Assembly: GCF_012516315.1 (NCBI RefSeq)
Contig: NZ_CP051185.1
Location: 4,655,363 to 4,719,362 of the forward strand
Length of the DNA stretch: 64,000 nucleotides
Direction of reading: 5' to 3'
Origin: Limnospira fusiformis SAG 85.79
GTDB taxonomy: Bacteria; Cyanobacteriota; Cyanobacteriia; Cyanobacteriales; Microcoleaceae
A model generated the notes under the pieces. The model was given only the letters and a program-made list of their open reading frames with translations. It was not told the origin of the DNA and did no database searches. Shown piece by piece: positions 38,707 through 47,005 of this stretch. Position numbers and translations under genes: made by a program. Within the stretch, counting starts at the first letter, position 1. Each line of letters opens with the position of its first letter.

Positions 38707-39279
38707 TTAGACTCTCCTCTCCGTATCACAAATAACAAAATATTGTTGCAGATTCTGAAACGGGATTTTTAAGCCCCTTCATCATCCTTCACAAAAGTTT
38801 AGAGTGTTCTTAACCTTTGTTGGGGGCAACAACAAACCCTTAGTTTTGCCTTGGGCATTTAAAGGCATATTATAACGACAACTGTAGCTGCTGTCTACAA
38901 CAGTTTTTGATTCTGCCGTCAGCTGCTGCTGTCTGTAAATTGTATATCATCTTTCCGAGTCACATGGGGGAGTCGGTAACAATAATTAAGAATTCCTAAA
39001 ACCCCTATAAAATCTTGGATTTAGCCCATATCAGCCGAAAAACTCTGTAAAGATCTGCATTGAACCGTTACAAAACTTAAAATTTGCTGCCATCAACTAC
39101 TTTTATATACAGTTGGTAGCGGGACCAGTCGCTGGATCATGGCAGCTCCTGGACATAGATAAAAATGTTAAGGATAATCAGCATTTTATCAATATGTGTT
39201 TGACATATATATTAAGGATCGGATCTGTTTTGGGCTATAGTTGCATACAATACGGTTTCTTTGCACGATTTGGGTTTTA
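38707..39279. other. psaA upstream regulatory region
   Basis: This 573-bp non-coding stretch lies between psaA and the left end of TnpB element copy B. It holds the psaA promoter and a region of CTGCTG/CAGCAG-like short repeats near 38885-38940. I looked for two properly spaced HLR1 half-sites (RpaB boxes) and found only single TTACA copies (e.g. near 39067), so I make no operator call. The part above 38950 probably also holds the original upstream region of the lipoprotein gene now displaced by the element. Confidence 0.5.
38869..38897 (-). promoter_or_regulatory. psaA promoter
   Basis: On the minus strand, TAGACA (38897-38892), a 17-bp spacer and a perfect TATAAT (38874-38869) form a sigma-70-type promoter. 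Transcription would start near 38862, about 155 nt before the psaA ATG. Confidence 0.7.
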
Positions 39280-39306
39280 GGAGCCAGAATTTAATCCAAG
39301 ATTTGC

Positions 39307-39334
39307 TTGACATCTTATGACAATAAGGTACAAT
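39307..39334 (+). promoter_or_regulatory. Promoter inside TnpB element copy B
   Basis: TTGACA (39307-39312), 16 bp, TACAAT (39329-39334), identical to the promoter in copy A. Confidence 0.7.
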
Positions 39335-39459
39335 ACCCCAAAAGATTCGCAACTCAATAATGAATATACGATAATGAATATACGGTCAAACCCCAGACCA
39401 TGCCAAATTTCCCTGACGACATACTCATTAAGTCGGATTCTTCATGGTAAAATCCAATC

Positions 39460-40587
39460 ATGCCTTACAAAGCTTTCCGGACAAAACTAAAACTCAATGA
39501 CCGTCATCGCACCTTGATGGCCAAACACGCGGGTTATGCTCGGTTCGTGTTTAATTGGGGATTACACTTATGGAGGTCAGCTTATGAAGAGGGACTCAAG
39601 CCTAACGTCAACTCCATCAAAAAGGTTTTTACGAATTATGTAAAACCTCAATATCCTTGGATGTCTGAATTGTCTTCTAAAGTTTATCAATATGCCTTCA
39701 TTAATCTAGGGGATGCCTTTAAGCGCTTCTTCAAGGGAATAAGCAGTTATCCTAAATTTAAGAAGAAAGGCCACCATGATAGTTTTACGCTTGACAATTC
39801 CGGAAAGCCATTCAATCTGTCAGGAACTCGCCATAAGCTGCCTTTTGTGGGCTGGGTTTCTACATTTGAGGCTCTACCCGAAAGTTGGGTTAAGAAAGTC
39901 ACTATAACGCGCCAAGCAGGTGACTGGTATATGAGCTTTTTCGTAGAAATCACGCCAGAAATTACACCTAAATATCGAGAGAGAATCGGGGTTGACCTAG
40001 GAATTAACAATTGGGCGACTTGCTCCGATGGGACCCAATTCTCTAATCCCAAGGCTTATAAAGCAGCCACCCAAAAACTAGCTCGATTACAACGTCATTT
40101 AAGTCGCAAAGTCAAAGGCTCGAAAAATTGGGCCAAATGTCTCTTAAAAGTTCAAAAGCTACATCAAAGAGTAGCAAACATTCGGCGGGACACCATTCAT
40201 AAAATAACTACTTTCTTGGCTAAGAACCACAGCCAAGTAGTCATTGAAGATTTGAATGTGTCAGGTATGCTGAAAAATCATTGTTTGGCGGGTTCTATCG
40301 CTGATGCTTCATTTTATGAGTTCCGTCGTCAACTAGGTTACAAGGCAGAACGTTATGGTTCAAAGTTGATTATTGCGGATAGATTTTATCCATCCAGTCA
40401 ACTGTGTTCTAATTGCGGTTATCGTCAAAAAATGCCCCTAGTCCGTCGGACTTTTGAATGTCCAAACTGTGGCCTGAAGATTGATAGAGATTTGAACGCC
40501 AGTATAAATTTAGAAAAATCGCCTGGTTCAGACGATTACACTTGTGGACGGGGTGCTGCCGACAGTCCCGGACGAAGCAAGAAATAA
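39460..40587 (+). CDS. tnpB: TnpB RNA-guided nuclease (IS605 OrfB), second copy
   Basis: 375 aa, differing from the 26782-27909 product at few positions. The RuvC acidic residues (VDLGI, VIEDL, DRDLNAS) and the CSNCG/CPNCG zinc finger are intact. A notable change is isoleucine for arginine in the NASINLEK stretch after RuvC-III. The protein is probably still active or recently active. No tnpA is present. Confidence 0.92.
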   Translation: MPYKAFRTKLKLNDRHRTLMAKHAGYARFVFNWGLHLWRSAYEEGLKPNVNSIKKVFTNYVKPQYPWMSELSSKVYQYAFINLGDAFKRFFKGISSYPKFKKKGHHDSFTLDNSGKPFNLSGTRHKLPFVGWVSTFEALPESWVKKVTITRQAGDWYMSFFVEITPEITPKYRERIGVDLGINNWATCSDGTQFSNPKAYKAATQKLARLQRHLSRKVKGSKNWAKCLLKVQKLHQRVANIRRDTIHKITTFLAKNHSQVVIEDLNVSGMLKNHCLAGSIADASFYEFRRQLGYKAERYGSKLIIADRFYPSSQLCSNCGYRQKMPLVRRTFECPNCGLKIDRDLNASINLEKSPGSDDYTCGRGAADSPGRSKK

Positions 40588-40635
40588 ACATCAAGATCCG
40601 GCTATGTCCCGTTTTGTTTAAGTTTTATAGAGCAG
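40508..40635 (+). ncRNA. Predicted omega RNA scaffold of copy B (hairpin mutated)
   Basis: Position equivalent to the predicted RNA of copy A. The terminal hairpin has one mismatch compared with copy A (CCCG instead of CCGG), which should weaken it. The guide would correspond to the bases after 40635, at the start of the lipoprotein gene. The 5' end is not defined. Confidence 0.35.
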
Positions 40636-40646
40636 TTTATTTAATT

Positions 40647-42215
40647 GTGTCTGTGAACAAGTTCTGGTGGACTCCCATCAAAAAACTGCTGACTATTTTA
40701 CTCGTCGCAGTAATCACGTTTCATATGACTGGGTGTGGTGACTCTGAAGCCACCGATCCATCAATTACCCAGACTCCATCATCAGCGAAAACTGTTAAGC
40801 AGAGTATTTCGGAAGTATCACCCCCAGATATCATTCAAAAATTACACCCAGCCCTCGATCGCTATCAACCTCAAGTCCAAATTCTTAGTCCTCAACCCGA
40901 CCAATTGCTAGAGGATAATAATGTCACAGTCCAACTACAAGTTTTGGACTTCCCCACCTTCCGAGACGAAAAACTAGGTGATGGTCCCCACTTACATTTA
41001 ATTATTGACAACGACAGCGATCGCGATATTTACAATCCCACGGAACCGATTATCCTATCAGACCTCAAACCAGGAACCCATACCCTGCGAGTTTTTGCGG
41101 TCTATCCCTGGGGCGAAAGTTTCAAAAATGATGGTTCAAGTGCGATCGCCACATTTCACATTTACACCAAAACCCCCAATAACAACCCAGATCCCAACCT
41201 TCCCTTACTTACCTATAACCGTCCCCAAGGAACCTATGGTGCTGAACCCATTTTGCTGGACTTCTATTTAGACAACGCCCCCCTACATTTAATCGCCCAG
41301 GAAGATCCAGAAGATGAAATCATCGATTGGCGTATCCGCGTCACCGTCAACGGCGAAAGTTTTATTATCGATCGCTGGGAACCCATATATTTAAAAGGAT
41401 TCCAACCCGGTAAAAACTGGGTACAACTGGAATTTTTAGGCGAACTCGGAGAACCCCTTAATAACGTCTACAACAACACCGCGAGAGTTCTCACCTACGA
41501 CCCCAAAAACCAAGATACTCTATCTAAACTGATTCGCGGTCAATTATCCCTATCCCAAGCTAGAAGTTTAGTTGATGCGAACTATACCAGTCCAACTTTA
41601 GCCCCCTCTCCTGAAATTGAGGAAATATCAGAACCTGAACCTATAGTTGAGGAACAGGAAGTCTCAGAACCCGAACCTATAGTTGAGGAAGAGGAAGTCT
41701 CAGAACCCGAACCTATAGTTGAGGAACAGGAAGAGGAAATATCAGAACCTGAACCTATAGTTGAGGAACAGGAAGAGGAAATATCAGAACCTGAACCTGT
41801 AGTTGAGGAAGAGGAAGTCTCAGAACCTGAACCTATAGTTGAGGAAGAGGAAGTCTCAGAACCTGAACCTGTAGTTGAGGAAGAGGAAGTCTCAGAACCT
41901 GAACCTGTAGCCCCAAGGGAACCTTTACCCCCAGAAAATCCCACATCAGAAAGTTCCGAACCAGTAGCCGGAAACCAATTACAGAAACTTGGGCAAAACT
42001 TGGAACTACCCAAATCTTCCAATAACGACTCGGAAACGCCAATTTTAGAGAAAATTAAAAACTTTTTCAGCAGCTTTGAGATTCCCGGATTAACTAAAAT
42101 AGAAACGAAACCGGGGACTCCAGCCGCCTTACCTAAAATTGTGCGAGACCAACCAGAAACTGAAACCAGGGAAGCACCTGTAACCGAGAGCGAATCAAGC
42201 GATCGCTTCAAGTAA
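40647..42215 (+). CDS. Putative lipoprotein with an acidic SEPEP repeat region
   Basis: About 522 aa from GTG 40647 (GTG 40653 is also possible). The signal sequence ends in a lipobox MTGC near residue 31, so the protein should be lipid-anchored. Residues ~65-310 look like two beta-sandwich modules; the first has GDGPHLHLIIDN and LKPGTHTLRVFAVYPWG, the second LDFYLDNAPLHL and FQPGKNWVQLEFL. Residues ~324-423 hold eight acidic repeats, and the rest is a low-complexity tail. No family is identified. The upstream in-frame sequence belongs to TnpB element copy B, which now forms its 5' leader. Confidence 0.75.
   Translation: MSVNKFWWTPIKKLLTILLVAVITFHMTGCGDSEATDPSITQTPSSAKTVKQSISEVSPPDIIQKLHPALDRYQPQVQILSPQPDQLLEDNNVTVQLQVLDFPTFRDEKLGDGPHLHLIIDNDSDRDIYNPTEPIILSDLKPGTHTLRVFAVYPWGESFKNDGSSAIATFHIYTKTPNNNPDPNLPLLTYNRPQGTYGAEPILLDFYLDNAPLHLIAQEDPEDEIIDWRIRVTVNGESFIIDRWEPIYLKGFQPGKNWVQLEFLGELGEPLNNVYNNTARVLTYDPKNQDTLSKLIRGQLSLSQARSLVDANYTSPTLAPSPEIEEISEPEPIVEEQEVSEPEPIVEEEEVSEPEPIVEEQEEEISEPEPIVEEQEEEISEPEPVVEEEEVSEPEPIVEEEEVSEPEPVVEEEEVSEPEPVAPREPLPPENPTSESSEPVAGNQLQKLGQNLELPKSSNNDSETPILEKIKNFFSSFEIPGLTKIETKPGTPAALPKIVRDQPETETREAPVTESESSDRFK
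41617..41915 (+). repeat. In-frame tandem repeat encoding eight SEPEP(I/V)VEE units
   Basis: Units of 36-42 bp in tandem encode E(V/I)SEPEP(I/V)VEE(Q/E) with small insertions of EE. The repeats are very similar in DNA as well as protein, so the number is likely to vary between strains. Confidence 0.85.
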
Positions 42216-42243
42216 ACCGCCGCCATAAACATCACTTACTATC

Positions 42244-43158
42244 ATGATTATGAGTAATTCCCAACCGACTCAAAAACCCATAGAATACTACCAATGGCGT
42301 GGGTATCAATGCGCCTATGAATTTCATCCCTCATCTTCCGAAAAATCCGCAGATATTCCCCTACTATTAATCCATCCTATTGGAGTAGGATTATCTCGGC
42401 GTTTTTGGTATAGATTTTGTGATAAATGGCAGGGATATAATAACCCCATATATAGCCCAGACCTGCTGGGGTGTGGGGAAAGTGATAAACCAGCAGTAGC
42501 TTATCAAACCACAGACTGGGCGGAACAACTACAGTGTTTAATTGAAACAGTAATCAAGCAGCCAGTGATTTTAGTAGCACAGGGTGCTTTATTACCAGTG
42601 GCGATCGCCCTCAGTAAAACATACCCAGAAAGTGTGCGGGGAATAGTGTTATCAGGTCCCCCAGCTTGGCGAGTCATGACCGAGGCTTCATCACCCACTA
42701 AACAGCGTCTATTGTGGAACCTATTTTTTGATACCCCAGCTGGGCGACTCTTTTGGAATTATGCTTGTCGGGAACAGTTTTTACAGTCTTTTTCAATTAA
42801 ACAATTATTTGCTGAAGCCAAAGATGTTGATCGCGAATGGTTAGACCTGTTAGCAATAGGTTCAAAAGACCCCAAAAGTCGCTATGCAGTCTTTTCATTT
42901 TTAGCAGGATTTTGGCGACAAGACTATACCCAAGACATGGCAAATTTGACTCAGCCGACCCTGGTGGTGTTTGGCGAAAAAGCCTCTAGTATTAGTCGCA
43001 GTGGGAAGTCAGAAACAGTAGATAATCGTGGGCAATTCTACGAAAAAGGATGGAAAAAATCCAAGTCTATAGTAATTCCGGGTCGTAATGTTTTACCATA
43101 CGAAAAAACCGAAAGTTTTGTCAAAGTTACCCATGATTTTGTCAATAATATAAATTAA
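42244..43158 (+). CDS. Alpha/beta-hydrolase fold protein lacking the catalytic serine
   Basis: 304 aa. The fold is clear: PLLLIHPIGVGLSRRFW (oxyanion region), SPDLLGCGESDKP, and a late strand TLVVFGEK. At the nucleophile elbow the sequence reads VAQGALL, with glycine 114 where the serine of GxSxG belongs. The terminal histidine region reads PGRNVLPYEKTESF with no histidine. It is therefore probably a non-hydrolytic member with a binding or structural role. It follows the acidic lipoprotein gene by 28 bp, likely in the same transcript, and is followed by the large repeat array. Confidence 0.8.
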   Translation: MIMSNSQPTQKPIEYYQWRGYQCAYEFHPSSSEKSADIPLLLIHPIGVGLSRRFWYRFCDKWQGYNNPIYSPDLLGCGESDKPAVAYQTTDWAEQLQCLIETVIKQPVILVAQGALLPVAIALSKTYPESVRGIVLSGPPAWRVMTEASSPTKQRLLWNLFFDTPAGRLFWNYACREQFLQSFSIKQLFAEAKDVDREWLDLLAIGSKDPKSRYAVFSFLAGFWRQDYTQDMANLTQPTLVVFGEKASSISRSGKSETVDNRGQFYEKGWKKSKSIVIPGRNVLPYEKTESFVKVTHDFVNNIN

Positions 43159-43176
43159 TTCATCCACCCCTATAAG

Positions 43177-44756
43177 TTGGGGGCGGGTTTATTTAGACCG
43201 CCATTAATCACCACAATTCACGATGGTTGGGGGCGGGTTTATTTAGACCGCCATTAATCACCACAATTCACGATGGTTGGGGGCGGGTTTATTTAGACCG
43301 CCATTAATCACCACAATTCACGATGGTTGGGGGCGGGTTTATTTAGACCGTCGTTGAATACCAAATTGACGGCGGAACCCGCCCCTACATTGCCATTATA
43401 CATGGTTGGGGGCGGGTTTATTTAGACCGCCATTAATCACCACAATTCACGATGGTTGGGGGCGGGTTTATTTAGACCTTCGTTGAATACCAAATTGACG
43501 GCGGAACCCGCCCCTACATTGCCATTATACATGGTTGGGGGCGGGTTTATTTAGACCGCCATTAATCACCACAATTCACGATGGTTGGGGGCGGGTTTAT
43601 TTAGACCTTCGTTGAATACCAAATTGACGGCGGAACCCGCCCCTACATTGCCATTATACATGGTTGGGGGCGGGTTTATTTAGACCGCCATTAATCACCA
43701 CAATTCACGATGGTTGGGGGCGGGTTTATTTAGACCTTCGTTGAATACCAAATTGACGGCGGAACCCGCCCCTACATTGCCATTATACATGGTTGGGGGC
43801 GGGTTTATTTAGACCGCCATTAATCACCACAATTCACGATGGTTGGGGGCGGGTTTATTTAGACCTTCGTTGAATACCAAATTGACGGCGGAACCCGCCC
43901 CTACATTGCCATTATACATGGTTGGGGGCGGGTTTATTTAGACCGTCATTAATCACCACAATTCACGATGGTTGGGGGCGGGTTTATTTAGACCGTCGTT
44001 GAATACCAAATTGACGGCGGAACCCGCCCCTACATTGCCATTATACATGGTTGGGGCGGGTTTATTTAGACCGTCATTAATCACCACAATTCACGATGGT
44101 TGGGGGCGGGTTTATTTAGACCGTCGTTGAATACCAAATTGACGGCGGAACCCGCCCCTACATTGCCATTATACATGGTTGGGGCGGGTTTATTTAGACC
44201 GTCATTAATCACCACAATTCACGATGGTTGGGGGCGGGTTTATTTAGACCGTCGTTGAATACCAAATTGACGGCGGAACCCGCCCCTACATTGCCATTAT
44301 ACATGGTTGGGGGCGGGTTTATTTAGACCGTCATTAATCACCACAATTCACGATGGTTGGGGGCGGGTTTATTTAGACCTTCGTTGAATACCAAATTGAC
44401 GGCGGAACCCGCCCCTACATTGCCATTATACATGGTTGGGGGCGGGTTTATTTAGACCGCCATTAATCACCACAATTCACGATGGTTGGGGGCGGGTTTA
44501 TTTAGACCTTCGTTGAATACCAAATTGACGGCGGAACCCGCCCCTACATTGCCATTATACATGGTTGGGGGCGGGTTTATTTAGACCGCCATTAATCACC
44601 ACAATTCACGATGGTTGGGGGCGGGTTTATTTAGACCTTCGTTGAATACCAAATTGACGGCGGAACCCGCCCCTACATTGCCATTATACATGGTTGGGGG
44701 CGGGTTTATTTAGACCGCCATTAATCACCCAATTGACGGCGGAACCCGCCCCTACC
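43177..44756. repeat. Large intergenic array of alternating 50-bp (A) and 79-bp (B) repeats
   Basis: The array opens with three A units and one B unit and then alternates A and B, giving about 13 A and 11 B, and closes with an A/B hybrid at 44694-44756. Both unit types begin TTGGGGGCGGGTTTATTTAG. B units also carry AACCCGCCCC, so each B can fold on GGGGCGGGTT/AACCCGCCCC. A looks like a B unit that lost ~29 bp including that right arm. Units are nearly identical, with shared variants (GACCGTC versus GACCTTC; two 49-bp A units with one G fewer). It lies between two convergent genes. Confidence 0.95.
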
Positions 44757-44800
44757 CAATTATTAATTATTAATTATTAATTATTAATTATCAATTATTG
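44757..44800. repeat. AT-rich (TTAATTA)n simple repeat
   Basis: A short tract of 7-bp ATTATTA-type repeats joins the big array to the 3' end of the egtB-like gene; its last bases overlap the stop codon region. Confidence 0.8.
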
Positions 44801-46053
44801 CTTCTGGCGCAACGAAACCCGGCAAAAATTTCGCGGACATGGGGATAATACCAATTGCGAAAACTGCAACGCATAGCCCAGGGACGAGTTATCCAACTAC
44901 CACCGCGCAAAACTTTATGTTGGTTATCAAAATAAGTTTCGGAATAACCACGATAGGGATAAAACTCAAATCCTTCATAACCCATAAAATTACTGCTAGT
45001 CCACTCCCACACATTACCCAATAAATCATAAACTCCAGCGGCGCTAACTCCTGAAGAATACCTATCCACGGGGGTAGTTAGGGGTTGATTAGTAATATTT
45101 TTTCCCAGGGAGTTACAGTTACAATTTTCGGGTGTAGGGGGTTCTTCACCCCAAGGATAAGTGCGTTTTTTTCCAGCTTCCCTATCCCAACTAGCGGCTT
45201 TTTCCCACTCGGCTTCTGTGGGAAGTCTCTTCCCGACAAAATTACAATAGGCTTCGGCTTCATACCAACTCACACCACAAACGGGGTGATTATCTAAACT
45301 GGGGTTATCAGTCCAATAAAGAGGTTGTTGGTAATGGTTATGTTTAAGCCACTCCCAACCATCATTAGACCACCATTTAGCTTTATGATAGCCTCCCGCC
45401 TCGATAAATTGGCGATATTGACCGCAGGTGACGGGGTAAGTATCAATCCAATATTGATCTAAATAACAACTATGAAGGCGGCGTTCATTATCCATTGCGT
45501 CAATGGCTTGATTTCCCATGGTCAACTCTCCGGCGGGTATTTCGACCTCGGAAACTGACAACATAGGAACATCAGAAAATAGGGAAAAATTGCTGTTTTG
45601 TACCTCAAATCTATATAATTGTAGGACTATGGCGATGGTTTCTCCGTGTTGCGATTCATGTTGGACAATAAACCGCCATAGCCTTTCCTGTGTTTCTATC
45701 GGTGCGGTTTCTAAGTATTTGATAACTTGGGTTCTCACCAAGGATAAATACTCTAAAATAAACTCTAGGGAAGGAAGCTGAACTCGTTGATTTTTGGGGA
45801 GACCATCAGCGGTGAAAAGTTGCCTATATTCTGGATATAATGGTTGATGGCCGGCACATTCTTCTAATAGCCAATAGGCTTCGGTAAAGGCTATATGCCC
45901 TAAATGCCAACCTACAGGGCTAAAGTCTGGGTGAGGCTGGGCACAGAGGGTTTCTCGATCAATTCTTTCAATGAGTTTTAAGGTGCCGAGACGGCATTCA
46001 TGCAGGGCGTGATAAATGGTCTGTTTGAGTGAGGGGGTGGATATGGATATCAC
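44791..46053 (-). CDS. egtB: EgtB-type sulfoxide synthase (DinB + FGE-sulfatase domains)
   Basis: 420 aa. The N-terminal DinB-like four-helix domain provides the non-haem iron ligands: histidine 53 in WHLGHIAF and the HX3HXE motif at 132-138 (HESQHGE). The C-terminal FGE-sulfatase/C-type-lectin fold has EIPAGELTMGN, LPTEAEWEKAA, GNVWEWTSS and LRGGSW. EgtB enzymes form the C-S bond of ergothioneine using oxygen. The start is GTG 46053 with GGAG six bases ahead, lying inside the end of the egtC-like gene (56-bp overlap), so translation is likely coupled. No EgtD methyltransferase is in the window. A selenoneine- or other histidine-thiol synthase is possible. Confidence 0.82.
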   Translation of the reverse strand: MISISTPSLKQTIYHALHECRLGTLKLIERIDRETLCAQPHPDFSPVGWHLGHIAFTEAYWLLEECAGHQPLYPEYRQLFTADGLPKNQRVQLPSLEFILEYLSLVRTQVIKYLETAPIETQERLWRFIVQHESQHGETIAIVLQLYRFEVQNSNFSLFSDVPMLSVSEVEIPAGELTMGNQAIDAMDNERRLHSCYLDQYWIDTYPVTCGQYRQFIEAGGYHKAKWWSNDGWEWLKHNHYQQPLYWTDNPSLDNHPVCGVSWYEAEAYCNFVGKRLPTEAEWEKAASWDREAGKKRTYPWGEEPPTPENCNCNSLGKNITNQPLTTPVDRYSSGVSAAGVYDLLGNVWEWTSSNFMGYEGFEFYPYRGYSETYFDNQHKVLRGGSWITRPWAMRCSFRNWYYPHVREIFAGFRCARSNN

Positions 46054-46816
46054 AATCTTCTCCGACGCTAATTATACTTTGTTCTGGGCAAAGATGCCAC
46101 TTTCCTGGAAATAAAGGTTCCGAAGCAATGATAACTGATTCTGGGAAGTTGGGATGATTCTTTAACCAGTAAAGACTGGGAGGAATACCTGCTACAGCAT
46201 AGCGGGAAGCTACGATTTGCTTTCCATCACAAATAATCATATTAGCCAGAACTCGCACCTGCATTGTATGGGCGATTTTGTTAATGGTATATAATGTTTG
46301 TTCTAAGGCGGATATTATGCCAGCTATTCCTTGACTTTGTAGGCTATCTTTAAACAGGGCAAATAAATGCTCTGAGTCGGTGTTTCCTTCTATGGAACGA
46401 TAGCTTGTATCTGTGAGGCGATCGCGAATGGGTTTATATAGAGTTTCTCGGAAATCCTGAATATAACCATTATGGATAAACATCAGTTTTCCTGACTGGA
46501 AAGGTTGACAGTTATTCAAGTTGACGGCTTGACCAGGAGTGGCGCTGCGAACATAAGCTAAAATTCGCCCTGACTCAATATAGCGACTGAGAGGAGTTAA
46601 GTTTAAATCACTCCAAATTGGCTGAATATTACGATATCGATAGGGTTCGGTGTCGGCGGTGGGATGATACCAACCAATCCCAAAACCATCGGCATTTAGC
46701 AAGGCTTCCCGCATTTCCTTGGGTTGGTAACTTTGCACAATTAAGGAATGTTCAGGCTTGCACAAAATTTGTTCAAGTTGAATCGGAGATCCGATATAGC
46801 CCAGTAAACGACACAT
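45998..46816 (-). CDS. egtC: EgtC-type class II glutamine amidohydrolase
   Basis: 272 aa, beginning with the N-terminal nucleophile cysteine (MCRLLGYIG). The Ntn-hydrolase signatures follow: NADGFGIGWY, YVRSATPGQAVN, FIHNGYI and NTDSEHLFAL. EgtC removes the glutamyl group from the product of an EgtB that uses gamma-glutamylcysteine, so this pair suggests the gamma-glutamylcysteine route. It is the first gene of the unit and overlaps egtB by 56 bp. Confidence 0.8.
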   Translation of the reverse strand: MCRLLGYIGSPIQLEQILCKPEHSLIVQSYQPKEMREALLNADGFGIGWYHPTADTEPYRYRNIQPIWSDLNLTPLSRYIESGRILAYVRSATPGQAVNLNNCQPFQSGKLMFIHNGYIQDFRETLYKPIRDRLTDTSYRSIEGNTDSEHLFALFKDSLQSQGIAGIISALEQTLYTINKIAHTMQVRVLANMIICDGKQIVASRYAVAGIPPSLYWLKNHPNFPESVIIASEPLFPGKWHLCPEQSIISVGEDCDIHIHPLTQTDHLSRPA

Positions 46817-47005
46817 AGTTAATAATTCAAGGATAACCAGTAAAAATCACACTAGAGACAGGTCATGCTGTCATCTTTCATTGCTCACTAATTAGACTGA
46901 TTAACAGTCTGATTAATGCTCTCCCATACCACGATAAAACTCAGCCATCTGATTATAGCATGATTCTACATCACCAGTCAAGTATACCATTCTAATTGTC
47001 ATTGT

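Larger units (their letters stand above)
39280..40635 (+). mobile_element. TnpB-only IS605-family element, copy B
   Basis: Nearly identical to copy A (26616-27957), with a 14-bp duplication (ATAATGAATATACG) ahead of tnpB. In this copy the 3' hairpin is disturbed: CCGG-ctatgt-CCCG replaces CCGG/CCGG. It ends 11 bp before the GTG start of the acidic lipoprotein gene. Confidence 0.85.

Noticed and set aside
38900..39110. RpaB HLR1 boxes upstream of psaA
   Set aside because: Only isolated TTACA half-sites were found, not two repeats with the required 4-5-bp spacing.
41582..42235. 217-aa minus-strand ORF rich in Ser/Gly/Thr
   Set aside because: It is the antisense reading of the acidic repeat region; its low complexity mirrors the SEPEP repeats.
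43177..44756. CRISPR-like regular repeat array
   Set aside because: Units are repeated wholly, with no unique spacers, and no cas genes are near. It is a tandem intergenic repeat.
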